Below the pieces are notes generated by a model, which made no database searches, was not told where the DNA came from, and worked only from the letters and a program-made list of their open reading frames with translations. The translations under genes were made by a program, and so were the position numbers. This document shows, piece after piece, positions 34,701 through 42,537 of a DNA stretch of 64,000 bases. Location of the stretch: the NCBI RefSeq assembly GCF_029167625.1, contig NZ_CP119145.1, positions 6,572,001 through 6,636,000 on the forward strand. The letters run 5' to 3'. Numbering within the stretch: position 1 is the stretch's first letter; each line of letters starts with the position of its first letter. This DNA is from Streptomyces sp. AM 4-1-1 (GTDB lineage Bacteria; Actinomycetota; Actinomycetes; Streptomycetales; Streptomycetaceae).

Positions 34701-34961
34701 CAGCGGTACGTATCCGCTGCCCGTCTTGAGCACCGCGAGCAGAGCGATGACGAAGTCGGCGCCGCGGCCGGCCATGACGCCGACCAGGGAACCGGGACGA
34801 GCGCCCCGTTCCCGCAGATGGTGCGCCAGCCGATTCGCGGCCTGGTTGAGCTCGCCGTAGGAGAGGGTGCGACCGCCGTCGGTCAGGGCGCCCCGGTCGC
34901 CGTCCTCGGCGGCCCGGTGTTCGAATCCGCGGTGCAGGAACTCCGGTTGTGGGTCCGTCAT
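31743..34961 (-). CDS. Nonribosomal peptide synthetase, A-T-C, predicted threonine-activating
   Basis: 1072 aa. The adenylation domain (about residues 10-520) has YVIHTSGSTGPPKGV near residue 157, NMYGITETTVHVT, YRTGDL and GRADRQVQLRGFRIEPGEVE. By motif alignment to GrsA the specificity residues read D F W N V G M V H, plus the usual Lys, one change from the classic threonine code DFWNIGMVHK. A carrier domain follows (DDDFFALGGDSIRATR, Ser near 569), then a condensation domain (about 620-1060) with intact VVHHALLDGWS near 767. The A-T-C order, with C at the end, is unusual for a stand-alone starter: the C domain would donate this threonyl group to a partner carrier, most simply the A-T protein at 35864. 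ATG 34961 has AAAGGAAA upstream. Confidence 0.93.
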   Translation of the reverse strand: MTDPQPEFLHRGFEHRAAEDGDRGALTDGGRTLSYGELNQAANRLAHHLRERGARPGSLVGVMAGRGADFVIALLAVLKTGSGYVPLDPDYPTSRLHHIIDDCALSLVVGDPRYGSSVAAPGTEFVDMGRASVADAPTHDLDVTPDPRDTMYVIHTSGSTGPPKGVVITHANAVRLFEQTREPLGITADDVWSAFHSFAFDFSVWEIWGALLHGGRLVIVPYRTARDPEAFWRLLTGERVTVLNQTPSAFQYLMAHARRVAFPPTSLRLVVFGGEELRPARLLPWFDAYGDVSPLMVNMYGITETTVHVTLRPLTAVDADRPGSPMGVALPDLRLHVLDDRLAPVPPGEIGELHVAGAGLADGYLGRPALTAERFVPDPYGPVPGGRLYRTGDLAEMTPDGELMFRGRADRQVQLRGFRIEPGEVEVALLALPGIAEAAVVVREDEDGEPALVAYVVEGVEGASEPAAVRAALALRLPRHLLPAAVVGVKVLPTTHQGKLDMSALPDPWSEKPETASPLSSPATATAVAPAADGTPPFSLAETIAAVWADVLGLPRVGPDDDFFALGGDSIRATRVVARAREHGVEFGVAQLYETPTVREMARSTGSSGPAPEGAGSGGAGAGPGGAGADVHPVSGTQAGIIYDCEVDTDPTLYRVLAAVRLTGPLVPDAWRRALALLASHHEVLRGSFDLDAIGGPAQRIRPHVRIPLSVAEVAPLPADPDENVRRAWREEWVYEIDTTTAPPLLARLLPYADGSYHLALVVHHALLDGWSFALLCAELLAAYRADIRDEPQPRSPAHAWDDTWGHLERERSAATDPLSEKFWRARLHGLDPGPLPAPVADDGPGRLTAGEPVTALLAPDTFETLRRTAHDLSVPVRSLFMAAQLWSSAALTGHRTPVVGLVSHVRPENSAGDRVMGMFLNLFPVTAELTDDLGWPDLVRLVFEQERAVMPHRRVPLSRLTSWHGGPLFHTVLTYTDFRVLDRRNRGPVRECGDWLFVNHTSFPLYTEIQRAPSADHATLTTRAHPARTSPLTATRTVTLMTRALASLATTPDHRLPPLPDPDAMSLKETS

Positions 34962-34993
34962 GCTGTTTCCTTTCGGCGCTGGGCCGGTCGTCC

Positions 34994-35677
34994 TCAGACG
35001 GCGCAGGCGGACAGGAACTGAGCCATGCTGTCGGCGGCCAGTCGGACGGCGACCATGGTCTGATCGGTCGAGGAGGACCGGCTCAGCCCTTCCTCGGCCA
35101 TCCGCAGGCACTGGTCGAGCAGTTCGGTGGGCCGCTGCTGCCAGCGCCGGAAGACGAAGACGTACTCCTCGGGCAGCTGTATCGAGAGGCGGTCGATCTC
35201 CTCGACCAGCGCGACGCAGAATTCGTGCCACGACACGAGACCGACGTACAGCCCGAGTCCCGACGCCGCCCGGTCGGCCGTGGACCCGAGCCACAGGTAG
35301 TACCACGGCATACTGCAGGCCGAGGCCGTGAGGTCCAGGGCGGTGACGGGCGGTCCGTCGTAGCGGAGGGCGGTCTCGGCCTCCCGCATCAGACGGCGCG
35401 CGTCGAGCTTCACCTGGGCGAACGCCAGATACGCGTCGGCGTCCGGCCGGGCGGAGAAGCGGGCGACGCCGGTGGCGTATCCGGTGACCTGGGCGTCCAG
35501 TGAGAGGTCGATCAGCCGGAGCAGACGCATCCAGTGCCGGGGTGTCGCCGCGTTCTTCTCGACCAGACGCATGAATTCGTTGTCACGTCCGTGAGGTGTC
35601 TCCGAACAGCGCTCCAGCAGGACTTTCACCTGCGGGAACTCCTCGGGGACGCCGCTGTGCAACCGGTCGGTATTCAT
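34994..35677 (-). CDS. Helical protein of unknown function, possibly TenA/PqqC-like
   Basis: 227 aa, predicted mainly alpha-helical. SACSMPWYYLWLGSTADRA followed by GLYVGLVSWHEFCVALVEEID resembles the LPC-x-W-x-Y-x-E-IG ... SEEF pattern of TenA/PqqC/heme-oxygenase-like folds, but the similarity is weak and I see no sure metal-ligand set. ATG 35677 has GAGGAG upstream. First gene of the minus-strand operon, 32 bases before the A-T-C NRPS, so a tailoring role (oxidation or cyclisation) is plausible but speculative. Confidence 0.75.
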   Translation of the reverse strand: MNTDRLHSGVPEEFPQVKVLLERCSETPHGRDNEFMRLVEKNAATPRHWMRLLRLIDLSLDAQVTGYATGVARFSARPDADAYLAFAQVKLDARRLMREAETALRYDGPPVTALDLTASACSMPWYYLWLGSTADRAASGLGLYVGLVSWHEFCVALVEEIDRLSIQLPEEYVFVFRRWQQRPTELLDQCLRMAEEGLSRSSSTDQTMVAVRLAADSMAQFLSACAV

Positions 35678-35704
35678 CCTCGACTCCTCGTCCGTGTGAA
35701 AACC

Positions 35705-35787
35705 GGGACGCGTTCTTCGCGTCCCTCCGTTCTCACCGTAGGAGCGTCGGCCGACAGGCGTGGAGCACGAGTACCACTTGGTGGAAC
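35705..35787. promoter_or_regulatory. Divergent promoter region of the NRPS-PKS locus with two inverted repeats
   Basis: The 186 bases between the two operons hold a perfect eight-base repeat (GGGACGCG at 35705-35712, CGCGTCCC at 35718-35725, five-base spacer) and a second palindrome at 35771-35787 (GTACCAC-TTG-GTGGAAC, 6 of 7 paired). Their position suits a shared regulator such as the IclR protein downstream, but neither resembles the repeat at that gene's own promoter. Confidence 0.45.
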
Positions 35788-35863
35788 ACCCCCGCATCGG
35801 CATGCGACGGCGGCTGCGAGGGTGGGGTCGGGAATACACCCCCGGAAAGGAAAGTGACGCATC

Positions 35864-37777
35864 ATGAATTCGACGACCGATGCATTCCGCTCCCTCGACG
35901 CGCGGCGCCGGGAACTTCTCCATGAACTCGTGGCGGAACAGGCCCGGCGCACCCCGGACGCGGTGGCCGTCACCATGGCCGACCGGCCGGACCTGACCTA
36001 CGGCGAACTCGTCGGGCGTGCCAGGGCACTCGGCCGACAACTGACGGCCGCGGGCGTCGGTCCCGAAGTGCTGGTCGGTGTCAGCATGCGGCGCGGCCCC
36101 GAACTGCTGGTGGCGCTGCTCGCGGTGGCCTTCGCGGGTGGCGCGTACGTCCCGCTCGATCCGGCGCAGCCGGCGGACCGGCTGGCCATGACGGTCGACG
36201 ACGCGCACCTACGGATTCTGCTGCTCGGGCCCGGCGGATGGGCGGGAGGTGACGCCGCCGCCGGCCCGGAGTCCCTGACGGTCCTGGACGTGAGTCACGG
36301 CGAAGCGGCGGACGGGCCGTGCGGGGTGTCCGCCGCACCGGGGAACACCCTCTACGTCATGTACACGTCCGGTTCCACCGGCCGCCCGAAAGGAGTGTCC
36401 AACAGTCACGCGGGCGTGACCGAATTCCTGCGATGGATGGTCGAAAATTATCCGCTCGACGCCGATTCCCGTGTTCTCGTGAAGACTCCGTTCGGCTTCG
36501 ACGTGTCGGTCATGGAGATTTTCTGGCCGCTGATCTGCGGTGCCCGCCTGGTGCTGGCCCATCCGGAAGGACATCACGATCCCGCGTATCTGGCCGAAGT
36601 CGTCGTCACGGCGGGAATCACCGAAGCGCTGTTCGTGCCGACGCAATTGAGCGATTTTCTCGCGGAGCCCGCGGCAGCGGGGAGCGGCGCCTTACGGCGG
36701 CTGTTCTCGATCGGCGAAGAACTGACGCCCAGCGTCGTGGAGCGTTTCACCCGGATGCTGCCGGACACCGAACTCGTCAACGCCTACGGTCCCACCGAAG
36801 CGGCGATCGTCACGCTGACGCACACGTGCGTCCCCCCGGACACCTCGACCGCACACGTACCGATCGGCCGCCCGGTCGGTCGAAACCGAGCCCATGTCCT
36901 GGCGCCCCGCGACCTGACTCCACGGGCGGACGGCGCTCCGGGCGAACTCTTCCTGTCGGGCCCCCAGGTCGCGCGCGGGTACCACCGAGGTCCGGGGCTG
37001 ACGGCGGAGCGCTTCCTTCCCAATCCCCGTTCCTGCGGCGACCCGGAACACGCGAGGCTCTACCGGACCGGTGACGTGGTCCGGGCACGTGCCGACGGCG
37101 AACTGGAATTCCTCGGCCGTGAGGACCGCCAGGTGAAGGTGCGCGGGAACCGGATCGAACTCGGTGACGTGGAAGCCGCCCTCCTGCGACTGGCCGGGGT
37201 ACGAGGCGCGGAGGCCGCGCGGCGTACCGATCCGGAGGACGGCACCCCCACGCTCGTCGCCTGGGTGGCGGGGGAGGACAGCGGGACCGGTGGCGCGGGC
37301 GGGTTGCGCAAGCAGCTCCTGGATCTGTTGCCCCGTGCCATGGTGCCCGCCCGGATCGTGACTCTGGACAGCTTCCCGGTCCTGAACAACGGCAAGCTCG
37401 ACCGTAAGGCGCTCCCCGACCCCTTCGCGACGGCCGGCCGGCCGGCCATGGCCCGGACCGCGGCGGACCCGTCCGAGGACGACCGTCCGGGAAAACACCG
37501 GGACGCGGTCATGAGGGTCTGGGGCGAACTCCTGGGCGGTGTCGCCGTCGGTCCGGACGACGCCTTCTTCGAACTGGGCGGGGACTCCGCACTGCTCCTG
37601 AGGGTTCGCGCGGAGCTCCGACGGCTGGGCTACACCGGTGTGCGCACGCTCGACCTCATCGAGTACGCCACCCCGGCCCGGCTCGGAGCCTTCCTGGCCG
37701 GGCGGACGGACCCGCGACCACCGGACGACGTCCCCTCGTGGGAGGGCGACGACCCGGACGGGAGGCCGGCCCGATGA
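35864..37777 (+). CDS. Nonribosomal peptide synthetase, A-T didomain, with in-frame TTA codon
   Basis: 637 aa. The adenylation domain has YVMYTSGSTGRPKGVS near residue 166, VNAYGPTEAAIV, YRTGDVV, GREDRQVKVRGNRIELGDVE and NNGKLDRK. Specificity residues by motif alignment read D V M L F I A I V (K), which I cannot assign to a known substrate. The carrier domain is DDAFFELGGDSALLLR (Ser near 573). Codon 277 (36692-36694) is TTA, the leucine codon read only by the bldA tRNA in Streptomyces and rare in housekeeping genes, so translation is probably limited to late growth. ATG 35864 follows GGAAAGGAAAG. The stop overlaps the PKS start (ATGA). Confidence 0.93.
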   Translation: MNSTTDAFRSLDARRRELLHELVAEQARRTPDAVAVTMADRPDLTYGELVGRARALGRQLTAAGVGPEVLVGVSMRRGPELLVALLAVAFAGGAYVPLDPAQPADRLAMTVDDAHLRILLLGPGGWAGGDAAAGPESLTVLDVSHGEAADGPCGVSAAPGNTLYVMYTSGSTGRPKGVSNSHAGVTEFLRWMVENYPLDADSRVLVKTPFGFDVSVMEIFWPLICGARLVLAHPEGHHDPAYLAEVVVTAGITEALFVPTQLSDFLAEPAAAGSGALRRLFSIGEELTPSVVERFTRMLPDTELVNAYGPTEAAIVTLTHTCVPPDTSTAHVPIGRPVGRNRAHVLAPRDLTPRADGAPGELFLSGPQVARGYHRGPGLTAERFLPNPRSCGDPEHARLYRTGDVVRARADGELEFLGREDRQVKVRGNRIELGDVEAALLRLAGVRGAEAARRTDPEDGTPTLVAWVAGEDSGTGGAGGLRKQLLDLLPRAMVPARIVTLDSFPVLNNGKLDRKALPDPFATAGRPAMARTAADPSEDDRPGKHRDAVMRVWGELLGGVAVGPDDAFFELGGDSALLLRVRAELRRLGYTGVRTLDLIEYATPARLGAFLAGRTDPRPPDDVPSWEGDDPDGRPAR

Positions 37778-40700
37778 ACGACGCCGTACTCCCCGACGGT
37801 CCGGCGGGGGAGTCCCCGGCCGGAGACATAGCGGTCATCGGCCTAGCGGGACGCTTTCCCGGCGCTGCCGACCCCGAGCGATTGTGGGAGGCGATACGGA
37901 ACGGTTCGGAGCTGATCAGCCGGCCGACCGACGAGGAGGCGCGTGAGGAGGGCGTCGGCACCGAACTGACGAGTTCCCCCGGATACGTGCCGGCCGCCGG
38001 TGTCCTCGGCGCGGTCGGGCTGTTCGACGCGCGGTTCTTCGGTATCGGCAACCGTGAGGCGGACCTGATGGACCCCCAGCACCGGCTGCTGCTGGAGTGC
38101 TGCTGGGAGGCGCTGGAGGACGCCGGCTGCGTGCCGGACTCCTTCCCCGGGCCCATCGGTGTCTTCGCCGGAACCGGCGCCTCGGACTACCGACTGCTCG
38201 ACGGCGGAACCCGCACACCCGACCTGGGAGGCGCGACCGACTTCGTCCGGCTCATCGCCAACGACCGGGACTTCGCCGTCACTCGCGTCGCCTACCGGCT
38301 GAATCTGCGCGGCCCGGCCATGACGGTGCAGACCGCCTGCTCCACGTCACTGGTCGCGGTCCACCTCGCCGCCCGTAGTCTGCTCTCCGGCGAGTGCGAG
38401 GCCGCCCTCGCCGGCGGGGTGTCGATCCGGCTTCCCCAGCGGGCCGGATACCTGCACGAACCGGGAGGCATCCTGTCGCCCGACGGCCACTGCCGACCGT
38501 TCTCGGCGGACGCCGCAGGCACCGTCCCCGGCAGCGGGGCGGGCATCGTCCTCCTCAAGCGGCTCGAAGACGCCAGGGCGAACCTCGATCACATCTACGC
38601 GGTCCTCAAGGGCTCCGCCGTCAACAACGACGGCTCTGACAAGCTGTCCTACAGCGCCCCGGGCCCCGCCGGGCAGCGTGCCGTCATCACCGCCGCCCAC
38701 ACATCCGCCGGGGTGTCGCCACGCACGATCGGGTACGTGGAGACGCACGGTACCGGCACCGCGCTGGGCGACCCGTCCGAACTGTCCGCTCTCGGCTCGG
38801 CATTCGGCACGGAGCCGGGCAACTGCCCGATCGGTTCCGTGAAGGCGAACATCGGACACCTGGACGTCGCGGCCGGAGTCACCGGGTTCATCAAGGCGGC
38901 CCTCGCACTGCACCACCGTACGGTTCCACCCGCCCTGTACTGCGATCCGCCGAACCCGGACCTCGATCTGAAGGCGTCCCCCTTCCGGCTTCCGCGCACC
39001 GCCGAGGACTGGCCCGCGTCCGACCATCCCCGCAGGGCCGCCGTCAGCTCCTTCGGCGTCGGAGGCACCAACGCCCACGCCGTCCTGGAGGAAGCCCCCG
39101 CTCCCCGGCCGGGCCGTCCCGCGCGTTCCCCCCAGCTGATCCTGCTGTCCGCACGCGGCCCCGAGGCGCTGACCCGGATGACGCGCACCATGGCCGACAC
39201 GGCGCGCGCCGTCGCGCTGCCGGCACTCGCCGGTACGCTGCTGACCGGACGCGCGGCGTTCCCGCACCGCTGGAGCGGGGTCGCCGAGAACGGGGACGAG
39301 GCCGCCGAACTGCTCTCGCGCGCGGAACCCGCCCCGGCGGCGCCCCCGGAGCCTCCCCCCGTGACCTTCCTGCTCCCCGGATTCGGAGAGCAATGGGCAG
39401 GGATGACCCGGGAGATCTACGCCTACGAGCCCGTCTTCCGCCGGGCGCTGGACTTCTGCGCGGAGACGCTTCTCCCCGGCCTCGGCCTGGACGTCCGCGA
39501 ACTCCTCAACTCGCCGCCGGAGGAGAGCGACGAGGCCGCGCACGAGATCCGCCGCACCCAGGTGGCCATGCCGGTGGTGTTCGCCGTGGAGTACTCCCTC
39601 GGCCGGCTGCTGGAACACTGGGGCGTCCGTCCCGACGCGATGCTGGGACACAGCCTCGGTGAATGCGTCGCCGCGTGCCTCGCGGGCGTCCTGTCACCGG
39701 CCGACGGACTGCGCCTGGCGATGCTGCGCGGCCGACTCGTCGGCGGTCTTCCGCCCGGACGGATGCTCAGCGTCCCCCTGCCGGGTGCGGAACTGGCCGA
39801 ACTCCTGGACGGGTCGCTGGGATTGGCGGCCGTCGTGGCACCGGACCGCAGCGTCGCCTCGGGAACGGACGACGACATCGCCCGCCTGGAGTCGCGACTG
39901 CGACGACGCGGTGTCGAGCACCGCCCGATCCCCGTCGACCGTGCGGCCCACTCCCCGGCGCTCGACCCGATACTCGGCGACTTCCGGGCGGCCGTAGCGG
40001 ATCTCCGCCTCTCCCGCCCCCGTGTGCCGTTCCTCTCCAATGTCACGGGCACCTGGATCACGGACGAGCAGGCGGTCGATCCGGACTACTGGGTGCGGCA
40101 ACTGCGGGGGACCGGACGTCTCGTGGACGCCTTCGCGACACTGACCGTGGCCGGCCCCCGGCTCCTGCTGGAGATCGGACCCGGCCGGACGCTCGGAGGG
40201 TGGGCCGCCCGCAACGGGGTGGTCGGCCGGGGGACGCGGGCATTCGCCGGTTACGGGAGGGCCCGTGACCGGGGGAGCGCCTACCGCCGCCTCCTCGTGT
40301 CGGTGGGCCGGCTCTGGGAGGCGGGAGTCGCCGTCGACCGGAACGCGCTCGACGAGGACCACCGGCAGCCCCGGCTGCCCCTGCCCACGTATCCCTTCGA
40401 ACGCACACAGCACTGGATCACGGACGCGACGGCCGACGGGACACCCACGGGCCGCCGTACCGAACCGGAAGCGGCGTCCTCCCCGGCCGGGACGACCGAA
40501 CCGGACGGCCCCGGCGACCGGGGTGCGCCCTCCGTCCCCGACGCTTCCGACGCCCCCGCCGGACCCGGCCTGGAGAAGGCCCTCGCCACGTTGTGGGGCA
40601 CGACGCTCGGCTCTCCCGGGACCGGCCCCGACGACGACTTCTTCGATCTCGGCGGAGACTCGTTGACCGCCGTCCAGCTGGCGGCGGACATCGGACGGAC

Positions 40701-41523
40701 CGTCGGACATCACGTCACGCCCCAGGACCTCCTGGCGGCTCCGACGCCACGAGCCCTGTCCGCGACCATCCGGGAGAAGGCGGACGACGGCGCGGGTGAA
40801 GGCGACGGACGGTACCGCGCCCTGACCCGCCTCCTCGGCCCGGAGCGACGGAAGAGCCCGGGACCGCCGCTCTACCTCGTGCACCCGATAGGCGGCGGAG
40901 CCCTGGTCTACCGGCCCCTCGCCGCGGCGCTCGCGGAGAGCTGTCCGACCCACGGCTTCACCGCGAGGGGCTTCGACGGCCAGGGCGGTGCGCCACGGAA
41001 GGATCTGTGCGAGATGGCGGCCGCCTACGCCGAGGAACTCCTCGCCGACCGTCCCGAAGGGGAGTTCTGGCTCGGCGGTTCGTCCTTCGGAGGCGTGGTG
41101 GCCCTCGAAATGGCACGCGTACTGCGCCTGCGCGGACGGCGACCGGCACTGACCGTCCTGCTCGACTCACCATGGCCGGGGTCGGTCCCCGCGGACGAGC
41201 GCACGTACGAGGCCCAGCGGGAGACACTGCGCGGCACGGCGTCCGAGGACGTGCTCGCCACGCTCGTCCCGCTGCGCCTCGCGCACTACGCGGCACTGTG
41301 CGGCCACCGACCGGGCGCCGCTTCCTACGACGGCCCGGTGCTGTACGTACGGGCCGGCGATCCCGAACCGGACGAGTCCGATCCGCGGTCGGAGGAATGG
41401 CGCGCGGTGGTCCCCGGCATCGACATGACCACCTCGCCGGGCGGCCACGAGTCCATGCTGCGCGAGCCCCATGTCCGTTCTCTGGCGGCGCTGCTCGCCG
41501 ACCGCGCTCCGCGCACCGGGTGA
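37774..41523 (+). CDS. Type I polyketide synthase, KS-AT-ACP-TE
   Basis: 1249 aa, one extension module with release. KS: TVQTACSTSLVAVH (Cys near 189), YVETHGTGTALGDP and KANIGHLDVAAG. AT: LGHSLGECVAACLAG (Ser near 626); the extender-selectivity segment reads VDRAAHSPALDPI, neither the standard malonyl (HAFH) nor methylmalonyl (YASH) form. ACP: DDDFFDLGGDSLTAVQL (Ser near 963). Thioesterase: YLVHPIGGGALVYRPL, GGSSFGGVVALEMA (Ser near 1104), GGHESML for the His. No KR, DH or ER, so a beta-keto product is expected. It starts at ATG 37774 within the upstream stop. With the A-T protein it forms an NRPS-to-PKS handover. Confidence 0.94.
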   Translation: MNDAVLPDGPAGESPAGDIAVIGLAGRFPGAADPERLWEAIRNGSELISRPTDEEAREEGVGTELTSSPGYVPAAGVLGAVGLFDARFFGIGNREADLMDPQHRLLLECCWEALEDAGCVPDSFPGPIGVFAGTGASDYRLLDGGTRTPDLGGATDFVRLIANDRDFAVTRVAYRLNLRGPAMTVQTACSTSLVAVHLAARSLLSGECEAALAGGVSIRLPQRAGYLHEPGGILSPDGHCRPFSADAAGTVPGSGAGIVLLKRLEDARANLDHIYAVLKGSAVNNDGSDKLSYSAPGPAGQRAVITAAHTSAGVSPRTIGYVETHGTGTALGDPSELSALGSAFGTEPGNCPIGSVKANIGHLDVAAGVTGFIKAALALHHRTVPPALYCDPPNPDLDLKASPFRLPRTAEDWPASDHPRRAAVSSFGVGGTNAHAVLEEAPAPRPGRPARSPQLILLSARGPEALTRMTRTMADTARAVALPALAGTLLTGRAAFPHRWSGVAENGDEAAELLSRAEPAPAAPPEPPPVTFLLPGFGEQWAGMTREIYAYEPVFRRALDFCAETLLPGLGLDVRELLNSPPEESDEAAHEIRRTQVAMPVVFAVEYSLGRLLEHWGVRPDAMLGHSLGECVAACLAGVLSPADGLRLAMLRGRLVGGLPPGRMLSVPLPGAELAELLDGSLGLAAVVAPDRSVASGTDDDIARLESRLRRRGVEHRPIPVDRAAHSPALDPILGDFRAAVADLRLSRPRVPFLSNVTGTWITDEQAVDPDYWVRQLRGTGRLVDAFATLTVAGPRLLLEIGPGRTLGGWAARNGVVGRGTRAFAGYGRARDRGSAYRRLLVSVGRLWEAGVAVDRNALDEDHRQPRLPLPTYPFERTQHWITDATADGTPTGRRTEPEAASSPAGTTEPDGPGDRGAPSVPDASDAPAGPGLEKALATLWGTTLGSPGTGPDDDFFDLGGDSLTAVQLAADIGRTVGHHVTPQDLLAAPTPRALSATIREKADDGAGEGDGRYRALTRLLGPERRKSPGPPLYLVHPIGGGALVYRPLAAALAESCPTHGFTARGFDGQGGAPRKDLCEMAAAYAEELLADRPEGEFWLGGSSFGGVVALEMARVLRLRGRRPALTVLLDSPWPGSVPADERTYEAQRETLRGTASEDVLATLVPLRLAHYAALCGHRPGAASYDGPVLYVRAGDPEPDESDPRSEEWRAVVPGIDMTTSPGGHESMLREPHVRSLAALLADRAPRTG

Positions 41524-41620
41524 TCCCGGCGGGGTCGGGAAGGAAAAGTGCCTTTCCGTCACACGTGTCACAGGAATGGTCTATTTCCTCAAGCCGACCA
41601 CATGAACGCGCATCGGTGTC

Positions 41621-41660
41621 GAATGGGATACGGTACGGTAATATCGGCCGGATACCATTC
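41621..41660. promoter_or_regulatory. Long inverted repeat around a TAATAT box upstream of the IclR gene
   Basis: Arms 41621-41633 (GAATGGGATACGG) and 41648-41660 (CCGGATACCATTC) match at 11 of 13 positions; the 14-base centre contains TAATAT, a good -10 hexamer. This is a likely operator over the regulator's own promoter. The surrounding 41524-41757 gap holds nothing else convincing. Confidence 0.6.
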
Positions 41661-41757
41661 TCGCGAAAGCGAAAGAACGGATGAAGAGTGGATCACTTCT
41701 CGCATCCTTCGCAGTCCTAGGGGCTCGTGGCCATGATGATCGAAAAATGGAAGCTCA

Positions 41758-42537
41758 GTGGTGGGAGAAAGCGCTTCGCCCATGGAATCGCCTGCCGGGA
41801 AAGAGGGCGGGACCGGTTATATCGCACGGAAGGAATCTGGAGGTGCCGGAACGCGGACGATTGACAAAGTCGCACGGATTCTGTTGTTCGTGGCGGAGAA
41901 CGGACCGGTGAGTGCGAACGAGGCCGCGCGGCGACTCGAAATGCCGAAAACCACGGTCCATCGCATACTCAAGCGCATGGACGACCGCGGCGTGCTCTCT
42001 CACGCGGACGAGGGGCTGGTCATCGCCGGGCTGTTGAGCAGGGCCGCCGACCGGCTGCTCGTGCCCGAGGGCGACAGGCTACGGCGTATCGTGACCCCCT
42101 ATCTGGTGGATCTCTACATGGCGATGAGAATGCCCGTGGGCATGGCGGTGGCGCGCGGTGACAGGGTGGTTTTCGACGAGGTCATCCGTTCCCGGAGCCA
42201 GCAACTGCTCGCGCGCTCGGCGGAGCGGATGCTCCCCCACGCGGAGGGTGCCGCCGGCCTCCTGCTGACGGCTTATCTGGCTGAAGCGCAATCGGCGAAG
42301 GCTGATCCGGCACGCCTCGTCCAGTTCGCGGAAATACGGCGGGAATCGATGGCGGTCTCGATGGACGAGAAGAATTTCAGCTGTGCCGTCCCTGTCTACG
42401 GGAAGGGGCCACTGCCTCTCGCCGCGATCAGTATCACGGGACCGCGGAGTCCGGGAAGATCGGAAAAGGCGCGACAAGGTGTTCAGCATGTGTCCGCTCT
42501 GATCTCGGCCGATCTTCGTTCCCGAGGCGTCGGCTGA
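41758..42537 (+). CDS. IclR-family transcriptional regulator
   Basis: 259 aa. The winged HTH is at about residues 33-90 (TIDKVARILLFVAENGPVSANEAARRLEMPKTTVHRILKRM), followed by an effector domain (MRMPVGMAVARGDRVVFDEVIRS, LPHAEGAAGLLLTAYL, CAVPVYGKGPLPLAAISITGP). GTG 41758 with GGAAG upstream is used; ATG 41782 is possible. It lies 234 bases after the PKS in the same direction, and its promoter carries a long inverted repeat. The most likely local regulator of the NRPS-PKS locus. Confidence 0.88.
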   Translation: MVGESASPMESPAGKEGGTGYIARKESGGAGTRTIDKVARILLFVAENGPVSANEAARRLEMPKTTVHRILKRMDDRGVLSHADEGLVIAGLLSRAADRLLVPEGDRLRRIVTPYLVDLYMAMRMPVGMAVARGDRVVFDEVIRSRSQQLLARSAERMLPHAEGAAGLLLTAYLAEAQSAKADPARLVQFAEIRRESMAVSMDEKNFSCAVPVYGKGPLPLAAISITGPRSPGRSEKARQGVQHVSALISADLRSRGVG

